Shown: positions 13,928 through 25,339, numbered from the stretch's first letter. The stretch is DNA of 64,000 nt from Welwitschia mirabilis (GCA_051453625.1 JBOZIK010000001.1:241599223-241663222); one strand, 5' to 3'. Numbers and translations: made by a program. Notes: generated by a model not told the origin, from the sequence alone.

Positions 13928-14607
13928 NNNNNNNNNNNNNNNNNNNNNNNNNNNNNNNNNNNNNNNNNNNNNNNNNNNNNNNNNNNNNNNNNNNNNNNNN
14001 NNNNNNNNNNNNNNNNNNNNNNNNNNNNNNNNNNNNNNNNNNNNNNNNNNNNNNNNNNNNNNNNNNNNNNNNNNNNNNNNNNNNNNNNNNNNNNNNNNNN
14101 NNNNNNNNNNNNNNNNNNNNNNNNNNNNNNNNNNNNNNNNNNNNNNNNNNNNNNNNNNNNNNNNNNNNNNNNNNNNNNNNNNNNNNNNNNNNNNNNNNNN
14201 NNNNNNNNNNNNNNNNNNNNNNNNNNNNNNNNNNNNNNNNNNNNNNNNNNNNNNNNNNNNNNNNNNNNNNNNNNNNNNNNNNNNNNNNNNNNNNNNNNNN
14301 NNNNNNNNNNNNNNNNNNNNNNNNNNNNNNNNNNNNNNNNNNNNNNNNNNNNNNNNNNNNNNNNNNNNNNNNNNNNNNNNNNNNNNNNNNNNNNNNNNNN
14401 NNNNNNNNNNNNNNNNNNNNNNNNNNNNNNNNNNNNNNNNNNNNNNNNNNNNNNNNNNNNNNNNNNNNNNNNNNNNNNNNNNNNNNNNNNNNNNNNNNNN
14501 NNNNNNNNNNNNNNNNNNNNNNNNNNNNNNNNNNNNNNNNNNNNNNNNNNNNNNNNNNNNNNNNNNNNNNNNNNNNNNNNNNNNNNNNNNNNNNNNNNNN
14601 NNNNNNN
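13928..14607. other. Assembly gap (680 N)
   Basis: Falls between the RT start and the protease of the gypsy element, so the missing bases probably hold the protease C-terminus and the protease-RT linker. The size is not a round default and is presumably an estimate. Confidence 0.99.
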
Positions 14608-14865
14608 AATCTTTCATGAGCAAATCCTTAGTAGTGATGTCAATGAATTTGGATTCTGACTATACTGCCATTCATCCTTTTGTTCTAATGGATTAAATAT
14701 ATTTATGCTAGTCTTTAGGTTGGCAAATATTAATTACACTAGTCCAAATCAATAATGAATTACTGCATCCACTATGACTAACTAAGGTCTTTCTAGTATA
14801 AGTGAAAGACATTCCTCTGTCATGTCTAAAATGATAAAATCAACTAATTATATTACTTAATTAAC

Positions 14866-15120
14866 TTATACTAAGATTTCTTTAATGATTCCTTTTGTCC
14901 TAATGATAGATCCATAGGCCAAGAGTAAGATGATTTTAGAGCACTCTGATAGTCTTAAAGTTTTACATAGGTAAGATGGTAGGATATTAACACTTGGTTC
15001 TAAATCCAATAATGCATGGAATACATTTTTATTGGTAATTACTATAGAAATTATCGATGATCTAGGGTCTTTATGTTTGGAACAAATCTTTTTCTTCATT
15101 AGTTAAGTGATGTTTTTTGC
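14866..15120 (-). pseudogene. Gypsy aspartic protease relic
   Basis: The protease would cut the Gag-Pol polyprotein. The 77-codon open stretch (14866-15099) shows the retropepsin core of Athila/Tat elements: LLDLEPSVNILP in place of the usual D-S/T-G-A-S-xN-xLP. The active-site aspartate is kept but its glycine partner is replaced by glutamate. The flap-side strand RTKGIIKEILV matches the usual R-x-P-x-G-xx-E-D-V-L-V. Upstream sequence continues into the gag-protease linker in a nearby frame. The changed triad and lost frame imply it is dead. Confidence 0.8.
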
Positions 15121-16350
15121 TAAATGAACTTGTTATGATATAAAATTTTTCTTTTTTTTTGAACATGTGTCCCAAAGGTACTTGGAATACAGAGGTGTAT
15201 TCTTAATATATTGACTCAAGGGTATTTTTAATTTTAATTAATTAAATAATTAGTTCAACTTCTTATCTTCTATCTAATCCTTCTTTACTTATTTTAGAAA
15301 AGGGTTCTCATAAATTAATTTCTTGCTTGGCTCAATTGATAAGAAAGGAGATGATATTTTTCACATTACTGATTCTATTAGTTTTGGTTCCTTCCCCTTA
15401 GGTTTTTTGTTTATTAGTTTGTCCTTATATTTCTTATTTTTCTTCATTTAGGATGGTTTAGACATTGTGTCTTCTAATTTTATTTTACTTCTAGTGGTGA
15501 CTACTCTTACTTGTTCATGGCTTTTATTGATAGGGTTTAGCTTACCTTGTGATGGTAACCCTAGTTATTGCTTTTGTGTTAGGTCTATGAGCATACATTC
15601 CATGTTTTTCACTTTTTTATGCATTAGATAAATTTGTTGTTTAACAACTTGTGTCACAATCTACTATTGGTAAAATTGTCTAAACCCAAAATTTCTATTT
15701 TCCCTTGAAAAAGTCTATACTAGAATCTAAAATTCTTGGGTATCATGATGGTCTCGGTTAAAAATTTTAATTTCCTTACCATGGTACTATTAGATAGTTT
15801 ATTGGATTATTTTATGGAGGTGGTACCTTGGATGACAAAGGAATGTTGCCTTGAAAGGTAGCAACCATTTCTTTTAAAGAGTCTAGTATGTATTGTCAAA
15901 CTTCATAAGCTTGATCCTAATGCCTTCAATTCTCACAGAGCAAACAAATTTCGACATTTTCTATGATTAATGCATTTGCTTCATGTTAAATTTATTATTA
16001 CAGTGGACTACTATGTAATTCCAGTAGTCATTAAATAATTGTAATAGTTGGTTATCACTACAAAGGTGGATAGGATGTTTGTGATTTTTTCATGAGATTT
16101 GTTAAGGCCTACATCATCTCTTTTTTATTCTTAATCATCATTACTTATTCTTAAACCATTAAATCTTGTTTTAGTCTAGTGGATCACCACTTTCTTTGAT
16201 CAACTAACTCTTTTAAAATCCTAAGGGTTTATTCTAGTGTTTTATTCAAAATATTTCCTCCTACTATAAAATCTACATGTTAGTTAATGTACCTATCTAA
16301 CCTTCAATAAAAGGTAGGTCATTCCTTTGCGTTTGAAGATAATTTACAAC
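15121..16350 (-). pseudogene. Gypsy gag and gag-protease linker relic
   Basis: Gag would form the particle. Recognisable pieces on the minus strand, from N- to C-terminal, are as follows. A gag core block at about 16,190-16,300 has VGGNILNKTLE followed by LRILKELVD, as in Athila-type gag. A cysteine-rich zinc-knuckle-like stretch lies near 15,930-15,960. A low-complexity basic linker at about 15,400-15,560 carries VVTTRSK (TLRSGK-like). At about 15,170-15,240 IPLSQYIKNTPLYSK precedes a KKKK run. Stops break all of it. Individual borders are approximate. Confidence 0.7.
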
Positions 16351-19010
16351 TTGACTGTATTAATACAAAATCTCTAGATGGATCTCTATAGCTCTGTATA
16401 TAGATAATTACATTTATAATTTTATACATAATTGACATAATAACTAAGTTTTATATTATCCTATAAAATAGAAATTAATTCATCTTCTTTGTAGGTCTAC
16501 TCTAGGAATTTTATTTTATTCTATGAAAAAACATAGAATCAACTATCAAAAAAACTAAAAAGATGAAGGAATAGAAACAATAAGCGAGAACATAAATGAC
16601 TAAAATTAGTGAGATTACCCAATTTAAGTAATGTAAGAAACATTAGAAAGATGCTTAAAATCAATAATCACCTTAATGAAAAAAATGGTAGATGTTATAA
16701 ATTAGCAAATGAATTATGTAGTAGCTAGGCTATGCAAGAGTGTAGGTTCTATGACTTGAGAAGGATGAAAAGTTTAATATTTAAAGAATAGAAATTAGTT
16801 TACTTTCAAATACAAAATATGTAAGTAAGACTATTAAAGAGTGATGATGTATTAGGCATTAATAGATGTTGTAAGATAGCAGCTCTAACCAACTAACTAT
16901 TAAAGAGTGGTGATGTATTAGGCAATATAAAGCTTATAGGGCTGGAAAGATGATAACAATGTCAAGTTAATAGCAACTATTTTACATATTAGCTAAAAAT
17001 CTAGACTGGCAACCTTATACAAGGTAATGTAGATGGATAGTATTGATAACCAACTAATGTATGCACATGAAACATGTAAGACTCTCATGCACTAAAAGTA
17101 GACATAAGGACAACAGTGGTAGTCGATTAAACTATGGTAATCAGTAGAGAAGTATTCAATTTAAGTTAAAAGGGCTATGCTATAAGCACAAAATAGAAAA
17201 AGTTGTTTTATACAAATGGCTTCTGCTTACATAGAAGAATTGCTAATTTTATTAAATAAAGATAATCTCTAACGATCTTTACTTGTAATCACTCATTTAC
17301 TTCTACTAAATGAAAAGCATCCATTACATGTTATTAAATGTAACAAAGGGTAATTTTAGTGGATTTGTTCCATCCCATGAAACTTTTTCCCTTTATATCT
17401 CTAACAACATAAAATCAATTGAAAATTTTAAAGAAATTATTAGTTTGATTATGTTAGAAATGTTTGACATGTGCATATGACAAAAGTAATCCAAAAGAGT
17501 GCACATGATAAACTAAAAAATAATATGATTTATAAGAGAATTAAGAAATTATTGAACCACCAAAATAGAAATAATACAATTAAATGTAAACTAATACTGA
17601 AAAAGTAGACATAAAATTAAATATAAACATTGATGAAGTCGATGGTGCAGAAAAGCAATTAACTGTGCATTTATTATTTGTTATGAATCCTTGATATAAT
17701 TTATAAAGCATGAATGAAATAATGTTGAGGCTATGGAGTGCATGTAAATGGATAGAATTATGTTGTTAATGGACTATTAAGAGAATGACATGAAATCATT
17801 TGATAGTTAAATAAAGGAAATTAATAAAATTATGTAGTTGTTAACACTGTGACAAGGGGAAAATATCTCAAGCATAGATATAACATCACTTATTGATAGA
17901 TAAAACATGATTTTATAACATTGTAGTTATTAGTAAGTACAATGCATAAGGAATATTTTTTACCAATTTTCTAGATTCTAGAAAAATTTTGAAAGTTACG
18001 TCAACTCTCACTCTTAAGATACTAATAAAACAAAAATTCTATGTAACTATGTTAGAAGGTTTTCTCTTTATGTGTTTGAAGCACATAATGAGTAGAGATC
18101 AAAGATGTCATTAGCAAAAAAGGAAAGAATATCAAAATTAAATGCACAAAGAAAATTCAAAAGGCTAGCTAAAATATCAAATGTATACAAATAAAGAAGA
18201 GATTAATTATAAGTTGGGGGAATTAAATAGATACTACAAAGAACTAAATTATGTCTATATATATATTAAGCTAGCTATGCATTTTAGTATTTCTTCAAGT
18301 TATTAGACTCTATGCATTTAAAGGATTTTAGGTTTGTATCTCATAGCACTAGTAAAACATTTATGGTTAAGCAACCCTTGGAAGAAATTATGCTTCATAG
18401 TTAGGATATATTAAATGAGATAGTTTCACTATCAGAATGGAGCTTTTTTCCCAAAAAGATAATGGCTGGTAGACTGCCACAACTTTTCCCAAATGGTATT
18501 TTCTATGTCAATTTCAATCTAATTTCTTAGATATTTGAACCTTGTGATGTTTAATGTTTCAAGTTTCATCCATACCCTCGCTTCAATTCTACTACTAAAA
18601 AATGAGAAGTATATTTCTATAGAAAATCTTAAATAATTATTCCTAAATCTCAATCCATAATTAATAGATCATTCATGATATAAAACAATATAAACAACCA
18701 TTTTACTTTTGTTCTAGGAATTATTTTATCCATAAGTTCTAGTAATTAAAATAATGGAATATAACAGTGAAAAGAAGAGAGAATATACATCTTATGTAAG
18801 GTAATTATTCCTTTATTTTCTAAATTAATGAAGTGAAATATCTACAAGAAGTAAACTAGCATAGTTAATGCTATATTCCACCAAGCTAGATGCACTCTAA
18901 TTTATGGAAACTATCATTTATCTAATGATTAAAAATTTGGCTAGCCTTTTACATGAAATCAAGACAAATTTAGCAAATCTAGTAAAAGGTTGATCGAATA
19001 AGCTAGACAA
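16351..19010. other. No recognisable gene; one direct repeat
   Basis: AT-rich and stop-dense. A 28-base direct repeat with one mismatch (ctattaaagagtgatgatgt and its continuation) occurs at 16,831 and 16,897. The stretch 16,980-17,180 has scattered words like ggtaatcagtag and gtagtcgatt, similar in style to the Sirevirus LTR decamers below, and could be a very old LTR. Neither point is strong. Confidence 0.3.
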
Positions 19011-19076
19011 TTGTGGGAGGAACGGAAGGGGGGTGGGGGGCGGTCAGGGGGGCGGGGAGGGGGTGTGGAGGTAGGA
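19011..19076 (+). repeat. G-rich tract, candidate G-quadruplex
   Basis: About 60 bases made almost only of G runs broken by single A, T or C, inside very AT-rich DNA. There are many G-runs of three to six, enough for several quadruplexes on the plus strand. Such an abrupt change could be biological (a simple repeat) or a sequencing or assembly error. Confidence 0.7.
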
Positions 19077-19497
19077 ATTAAAGGTCTTATTATTATAAGT
19101 ATTTTAATTATAAAAATATGCCCAAAAAACATTAGCCATTATTGTTTCATACTTCTTTTATTGAAAACATATAAATACAACAAAATAGCATTATATTAAA
19201 AATTTGTTAAAAATGTTGCACAAAGATTCATGATAGTTCTGCATTTGCATTGAAAAATAGATAGCTATCTCGTGTGATACATGTATTAAATAGATTCCCT
19301 GACTATTCAAAACTTTTGTAAATCCTAAGAAGAGTGCATGTCTAAAACTTTATTCTATAAATGCAATGAAGGAATTCCAAATAATAGAGTGTCTACTTAG
19401 TGCCTAGAACTAGTAGATTTAAAACAAGTTGATACAAGATATATTGACATAGAAGAAGTGCAAGATTACATTAGAAAAGATGAAACTTTCATCAATA

Positions 19498-20240
19498 ATG
19501 GATTCAGAATGGAAGAATATTAATGACATGGCATTGTCCTTAATTGGGTCATCTCTTAATAACCATTTAGTTAGCTTGTATGCTTCAAATACTAGCATGA
19601 AAGGATGCAAGCATAAACTAATAGTAGTATGATGTATTTTATATTTCAAGAAACACTTTTCAATTACAAGCTAAAGAATATTGCTCTCTTAAACCTTTCT
19701 CTAGATGAGACACAAGGCTTGTATACATGGCTTGACACTTTATGATTTGATTTCTTTAAAATTTTAAGATGTCTCCTTTATGCTATATTATTTGTTTTTG
19801 AGTTAGAAGCCTATAGTTACTACATTTATTACTACTAAATTTTTAGGGGATAATACTATTACCACATGGTTAGATGTTAACCATAGTAATAAAAATATGG
19901 ATTGTATTAAAAATTTTGGTTAATTTTTATCTATAGAGAGAGGTCAGTTTAAATACAAATGACCTAATAGAAGAAGTAAGAGTAGAAGAAAATCTAGTAG
20001 GATAGATATGATTTGCTATTACTACATGAAGAAAGGAAAGGCTATATGAAATGGAATTTTTACAAGTTTAATAAGAAAAACAAAGGAAATGAAAAAAGAA
20101 TGAGGATTTTTGTACTAATTCAATCAGAATAATGCAAGAATGGCATTACTACCCAAGTAAGGTATAAGAAATTGGATCAATAAAGTTGAGATGTAAAAAG
20201 AACAAAACTCAATTTTGCAGAATGTTAAGAATATTTCCAT
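19498..20240 (+). pseudogene. Ty1/copia gag and protease relic
   Basis: A decayed copia gag. It opens with EWKNINDMALSLIGSSL, like the gag helix region of plant copia elements. Near 19,960-20,000 there is an RS/KS-rich basic stretch, followed at about 20,009-20,100 by a broken zinc knuckle (ICYYYMKKGK, then YKFNKKNKGNEK after a frameshift; the second cysteine of CxxC is lost). At 20,160-20,200 EIGSIKLRC matches the segment downstream of the copia protease active site. Many stops. It belongs to a copia lineage other than the Sirevirus at 32-41 kb. No LTRs identified. Confidence 0.6.
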
Positions 20241-21207
20241 AGTGGTAAAGATTCCCATTTTTTCATGCTTCTCTTTTACAAAGAAGAAACTCAATAGAAG
20301 ACCTCTTTCAAGAAATAGAATCTACTCTAATGTGCACATGTAAAAAATATTTATCAAATATAATCTTTACAAATTTTCATTTACATTATGAATTCCAAAG
20401 AAAATTACCTAAGAAATTATGATTGAACTTGTCATGGTAAAAGTTTTTAGAGAAGGTAGTAAAATGAGAGATGTGCAACAATTCAAATTGTAAAGAATTC
20501 AGTAAAAATGAAAATTAATCCTACTTATCTATTTATATATTATCCTTGATTTTACATATAATTTTAATAGTGTAATTATCTAAGGGATACAATCCCTTTC
20601 TTAGGTTAAAAAATTTAGCAGGAGTATTTCAAAGATTAGAAGGGGATAATTGGAGGAAGAATAAGAAGAAATAATGTTAACTACAATGGGGGCATTGATT
20701 TACTATGAATTTAGGTGTTATAAAGATCTTTTAAATTTAGAAAGGGGTGTTCTAGAACATGGTGATAAGGAGTTATAATAGTTGTATTAGGTGGAAGATG
20801 AGATGGAAGAAAAAACGAGGATCCACATGATCACCACTATAAAAATGAAACTAAATAAATTAAAAAGGATATTCTAAACTTTAAAATGGACTTCTGAATT
20901 AGCATGATACATTAATGTGGGAATGAAATAAAGATGAAATTGATGTGAAGGAATAACAACATGGCATTACTATGTTTTGGTTTGAGTTGTAAAGCAGGGG
21001 CCCTGGTTCACTGCATCTCTTCATATTGTTTTATTACTAGCCTATGACATGGCCTTCCCCTTTAATATCTGTCCTGCTGTCTTTTTTTGCACTGCTAGTT
21101 TCCTTTGTTAACTATGCTTTCTACTATGTTTCACTCTAGCATCACTTTGTTTGACACTCACTTAACACCAACTTAGTATTAATGTCAGCTACTATCAGCT
21201 AATTTCT
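20241..21207. other. No recognisable gene
   Basis: AT-rich DNA with stops, turning less AT-rich from about 20,980 to 21,200, just beside the PUR4 fragment. On the minus strand this is the downstream side of that pseudogene. I see no continuation of PUR4 coding sequence here. Confidence 0.4.
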
Positions 21208-21906
21208 ATGTCTGTTAATCTGTAAATTTGCCATACAATAACTAGCAGTTATACTAATAATAACAGATCCTCTACTAGTTACATAAGTATCTTGTATGTA
21301 ACCTTTAACATCACCTTTAGCATCAGGAAAGAGAGTCATCACACAAGAANNNNNNNNNNNNNNNNNNNNNNNNNNNNNNNNNNNNNNNNNNNNNNNNNNN
21401 NNNNNNNNNNNNNNNNNNNNNNNNNNNNNNNNNNNNNNNNNNNNNNNNNCATCAGGAAAGAGAGTCATCACACAAGAAAAATTATGAGTCTTTGAAGTAA
21501 ATAAGATATCAAAATTATCCTAAACTTTCATAAGAGGAGATGTTGAGTCTACAGAAGCTAGAAGTAATACATCAACTTAATACCATCTGATTGCACTTGG
21601 ATTGTCTTTGAAGCCAATAATAAAGTTGTTTAGGTTTGCTCTTAATGTATCTTTAAGAATAGAAATCAAACCTTTTCCAGTAGGTTGTCAATTAATAACT
21701 ATATCTCTCTTGAAAAAAAGCCAGTGTCTGCTATGATTACTATTTAATTGAGTAATATCAAAAAGCTCTACATTTGTGGGCTTACATATGATATCATTAT
21801 GAAAGAGTTTTATATAATACTCAAGGTCAAATTCATCAAATACAAGTTCCATCTATTTGTTTATATCTTTTAGTCAGATATATATAGAAGTCTTATGCAC
21901 CATTAG
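21208..21906 (-). pseudogene. PUR4: FGAM synthase (PUR4) pseudogene fragment
   Basis: FGAM synthase (phosphoribosylformylglycinamidine synthase, EC 6.3.5.3) makes FGAM from FGAR, glutamine and ATP in de novo purine synthesis; the plant enzyme is organelle-targeted and about 1,400 residues long. Minus-strand translation gives MVHKT, LKDINK, MELVFDEFDLEYY, KPTNVELFDITQLNSNHSRHW, LRANLNNFIIGFKDN, DNFDILFTSKTHNF, YIQDTYVTSRGS and ASYCMANLQI in order, matching the start of the first synthetase domain of PurL. The hallmark NSEHSRH reads NSNHSRH. At least four in-frame stops occur. The fragment covers roughly 200 codons without introns. A 100-N gap inside it is an artefact (see findings). A dead copy, by retroposition or transposon capture. 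Confidence 0.85.
21350..21449. other. Assembly gap (100 N) with duplicated flanks
   Basis: Exactly 100 N, a common default for unknown length. The 29 bases before it (21,321-21,349) are repeated exactly after it (21,450-21,478), as happens when overlapping contig ends are not merged. Confidence 0.95.
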
Positions 21907-23990
21907 CTGTAGGTATGAGTTTCATAATAATAGTCATAATCATCCCTTCTTCTACCTTCACAATAATAGTCCCAGCAACTTTTCATTAAGATAGTAGATA
22001 ATGCAATGTTAAAGATCATTAACAAAAGCAAAATAAATGAATGAAGTAAAGAAGCATTTAGTGCTTTACTTGATGCTTATGAATCTAAGTGATTAGTGAG
22101 GAATAGGGCAATTCACAAAGGATGAATGAAAGATACTTAATAAACTACTTGGCTATGATCCCTTATAGGATCTTCTGGTCTTGTCTAATAATGATTTTAT
22201 CATACATGATACCAGCAAAATACATTCTGTAGAGTACTAGTATAAGATCAGAACAATGCATATACATTTTGTAGAGATAGTAGTATAAAATTAGAATAAT
22301 GCACTTCAAACTATAGCTAGACATGAATCAAATTTAGATTCTATTTCAATAGATCAAATAGGAGTGATTGGACATTTTTACTCCATCTATTGTCAGAGCC
22401 ATTATATCATTAACACCTATAGGTTCTATAACCCCAGATGTGTAGTCGTTTTCTCCATTCAAGAGGTGAGATGTTACATCCATGCTAAGGGAACATCTAT
22501 TTATAATGTGTTCGAATAAGTTTTAAGGTATGTAAATATGGAACTTTACTATTTTCTTTAAATTTCATCCACGTTCATCAATAAAGATTATTTTGTACTA
22601 GTTATGCACATATTAGTCATTCTTTATCAAATGCTATAATACATGTAAGTAAAATTTGGCTATGCATTAGTAGTCAACTATTTTGTTATCTCCTATAATC
22701 CAATCATATTAGCACTTTTTATGTACACATCAATACGTTCACCTAACCAATAACTAACATTAAGCAACAAAGTACAGATGAGGAATCGACATTTCATGTA
22801 TGATGTTTTCAAAAGAGTAATTATAACTTGAAATGTAAATAAGTAACAAAATGTGTTATACAAGTTCTTCAACTTTATTTTAGGCCCTCTCTAGTGTTAG
22901 TCATTTTGCTACTATTATGCAAACTCATGTATTATATTTGAGCTAACATTTCCCATGAGATAGTAGGAGTGATGAATCATGAGTCATGAATAAGTAATTT
23001 ATTCATAATCACTTTAAGGATAAGTCTACAAGCATCTAGAGCAAAAGTTAACATTGCACTACTCAGAAAAGAGGCAAAAGAGATCTTAGTCATCTTAAAT
23101 ATGACATCCCTTGCATTGAAGAAATATGAAAATACCATAAAAACCCTAAAATAAGAGCCATTATAGTATCTGCCACTTCCTCTACATGAGTGAGTTTTAT
23201 GCTCACAACTTTGCTAAGTGAACCTTAACACCCTCTAAAAATGCAATGAAAATTTAAATTTCAGAAAATTTTCTTTGAATTTTTTCTCTAAGATCATATT
23301 ATTCAACCTATGTTTTACTAATTCTTGAAGAAAACACTTTATAACCAAGTACTAAATATGGTTGAACACTAAAAGTAAATGCAGTTAAATGAATTTTAAC
23401 ACTCAAGGAAATTTAATAAAATATTTTACTTTCAAGAACCTTTTCTTTGATGTTTTGCTTAACATTAATTTTTAGTACTCAACCCTAGAATATTAAAGAT
23501 GGTTTGCTTAAGATAATAAAAAAAGTGATTGAATAGGTGATACAGCAGAATATTAAAGTTTACATAGCTTAGTAGAGACTCATCTTAGCAGGCTATCTAA
23601 AAGGATCATTTTACAGGAGCAAAGTTAACAATCTGTAGAGAATCAAAGGAAGACAACAATTAAAAAAAAAGGAGGCTAAAAGCAATAAACATATAAACAT
23701 CATGTTAGTAAATGATATGAGACCTTTCTCTTGAAATTAAATAATGATACAAAGAATCTACTATAAATAAGTGAATTGATACTTTAGGTAAAATTTCCAT
23801 GTAACTTCTACATTAAACACACTAGAAATTTCAAAGATAAAAACAATCACACTAGAAACAAAATCTACTACTTAAATATGTGAAATATATCTACATATAT
23901 AAGCCTTCTACATTTTCAATAACTACAGGAACAAAAATTGACAATCGATTTCAATGAATCTAAAATCATTATCCACTCTTGCAGTATTCT
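21907..23990. other. No recognisable gene
   Basis: The first 200 bases lie upstream of the PUR4 fragment on the minus strand and may include more of it (IIVKV near 22,000), but this is not secure. The rest is AT-rich with short open frames only. A direct repeat of words of the type cattttgtagagatagtagtataa occurs at about 22,210-22,290. Confidence 0.35.
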
Positions 23991-23999
23991 TCCAACACT

Positions 24000-24407
24000 A
24001 TAAAGTCCTTAATATTTCAACATGAGTGTTAGGGAAACCATAGTTTCATAGTTTGAAGAACAAAGATAAAACACAAAGATTCAAAGAAATTAATTTTTTA
24101 AAAATGAATTAAACTTGCTTTCCAGCTATGTTTTAAGGCATTCATTCTATAAACACCTTAAAAACACCAATTATTTAAGATCTTTGTTTTAATAAATACT
24201 TTGAAAACTTACAATTTTTAGGTTGTTTATTTTATAAATGCCTTAAAAATAATTCAAAAGTTATTTTAAGATGTGTTCAAAAAAAATGCCTTAAAACTAT
24301 TTCCATTAGCTTTGTTTAAGGTGATTATTAAAGTGAACTCCTTAAAAGGCTTTATACTTAAGGCATTTATTCAAATAAATGCCTTAAAGCCTATATTTCT
24401 AGTGGTG
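24000..24407. mobile_element. CACTA-like transposon end with subterminal palindromes
   Basis: The right border reads ctagtggtg at 24,399-24,407, the inverse of a CACTA-type terminus (caccactagaaat). Inside it are repeated words ending in aaatgccttaa, including a perfect 13-bp inverted repeat with a 4-base loop at 24,358-24,387 and a weaker version at 24,132-24,160. Clustered subterminal repeats of this kind are transposase binding sites in CACTA elements. Directly to the right, from 24,408, sequence becomes homologous to family-B gag, which supports the border. The left end was not found. Confidence 0.5.
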
Positions 24408-24850
24408 ACATTTTAGGTATTTCACCTCATTCAGAGAAACGTCTTATAATTATTTTAGTAAATTCCAACCATCTCACATAAATTACTATGAAGAAGATCC
24501 ATATCTCATAAATTACTATGAAGAAGATCCATCTACCATAAATTACAATGAATAAGAAAAAAACTCACTATGCAAGTCAATCTAAGAAATGATAAAGATA
24601 CAAGAAAATACCACCAAAAATTTAAAAAATCAAAGTAAGAACACAGAAAATTTGATTGGAATTGTTCTACAAATTATGTTATAAAATCAACTATAATAAG
24701 GTTCTTTTTCATCAAAACATTATCAAACCTATCCTACTACATCTCACCTTGAGAAGAATGAGATGAATTTAGAAACAACTAACAACAAGTCTTGCTTTAA
24801 AATATAAAATGATATTTTGGATCAAATTACAACATACCACTCATTAGAAG
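24408..24850 (+). pseudogene. Family-B gag fragment, copy 1
   Basis: Nucleotide sequence from 24,408 to about 24,840 aligns with 63,640-64,000, the gag start region of the family-B element at the right edge: both carry a caCCTCATT...AGA.AAAC block, then a block encoding INYYEEDP / INFYEEEKDP, then a lysine/asparagine-rich stretch. In this copy a 30-bp unit encoding ten residues is present nearly three times. Stops break the frame after the third unit. The N-terminal part of gag is missing because the CACTA-like end begins at 24,407. Confidence 0.65.
24477..24556 (+). repeat. 30-bp tandem repeat inside gag, 2.7 units
   Basis: Units start at 24,477, 24,507 and 24,537, each beginning cataaattac. 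The 30-base period is ten codons, so the frame is kept: INYYEEDPYL, INYYEEDPST, INYNE. The copy at 63,735 has a single unit, so the expansion is specific to this copy. Confidence 0.85.
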
Positions 24851-24885
24851 ATGGCCAAAAGAAGGAAAATAATGATTGAATTTAG

Positions 24886-25317
24886 TTATTTAATAATAAA
24901 GATAGGGATGATGATGACATTAAGATATTAGATTATATCCCTGACATTCACTTACTATTAGGAAATATAGATGAAATAGAGGAATCATTTAATAAAGAAT
25001 CTAGAAATTTTTCAACCCATGAAGAAGATAATGATTACATTTCTTTTTATGATCTTTTTGATGAATTTAATAATTTGGACAATAATGACACACAACAACA
25101 TGATGAAGAAAAGGAGGATAAAAAAGAAGATCATTAGCACATTTCTCTTTATGATCTTTTTAATGAATCCAATAACTTAAAAAATGACAATAATATTCAA
25201 CAAAATAATAATGAGTATAATGAAGAAGAGACAGATATAGTTAAGGATAATGATGAAGAAAATGAAGAAGGCATTTAACAAAGTAATGATAAACATAACA
25301 ATGTGGAGGAGAAATAA
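24886..25317 (+). pseudogene. Acidic low-complexity ORF of the family-B element
   Basis: One frame stays open for 83 codons, then meets single stops at 25,135, 25,276 and 25,315. It encodes a protein very rich in Asp, Glu and Asn. The motif ISFYDLFDEFNNLDNN (about residues 54-69) recurs as ISLYDLFNESNNLKND about 40 residues later, an internal duplication. No known domain is visible. Position after a gag fragment and before a 3' LTR suggests it is the gag C-terminus or an extra ORF of the element. Confidence 0.5.
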
Positions 25318-25339
25318 TAAAGAAACCATATAAATTCAA

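Larger units (their letters stand above)
11058..16350 (-). mobile_element. Degenerate Ty3/gypsy element, Athila/Tat-like
   Basis: Read on the minus strand, this interval gives gag, protease, reverse transcriptase, RNase H and integrase in that order, the Ty3/gypsy order. Every part is broken by stops and frameshifts. The integrase phrase for LNDALWAYR followed by LVYGKQ, and the gag-protease linker with a TTRS (LRSG-like) signature and an IPL-xx-IK-xxP motif, are typical of plant Athila/Tat-type elements. A 680-N gap removes the protease-RT junction. No LTR pair or primer site was located, so the limits given are those of recognisable coding sequence only. Confidence 0.85.

Noticed and set aside
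13910-14623. 237-codon minus-strand frame
   Set aside because: Almost entirely N from the 680-base gap in the gypsy element.
19011-19199. Gly-rich 62-codon frame
   Set aside because: Produced by translation of the G-run tract; the remainder reads through AT-rich non-coding DNA.
23818-23832. Left terminus for the element ending at 24,407 (cacactagaaat)
   Set aside because: It shares ten bases with the inverse of the right end, but DNA to its left does not continue the interrupted gag and no clean target duplication is found.
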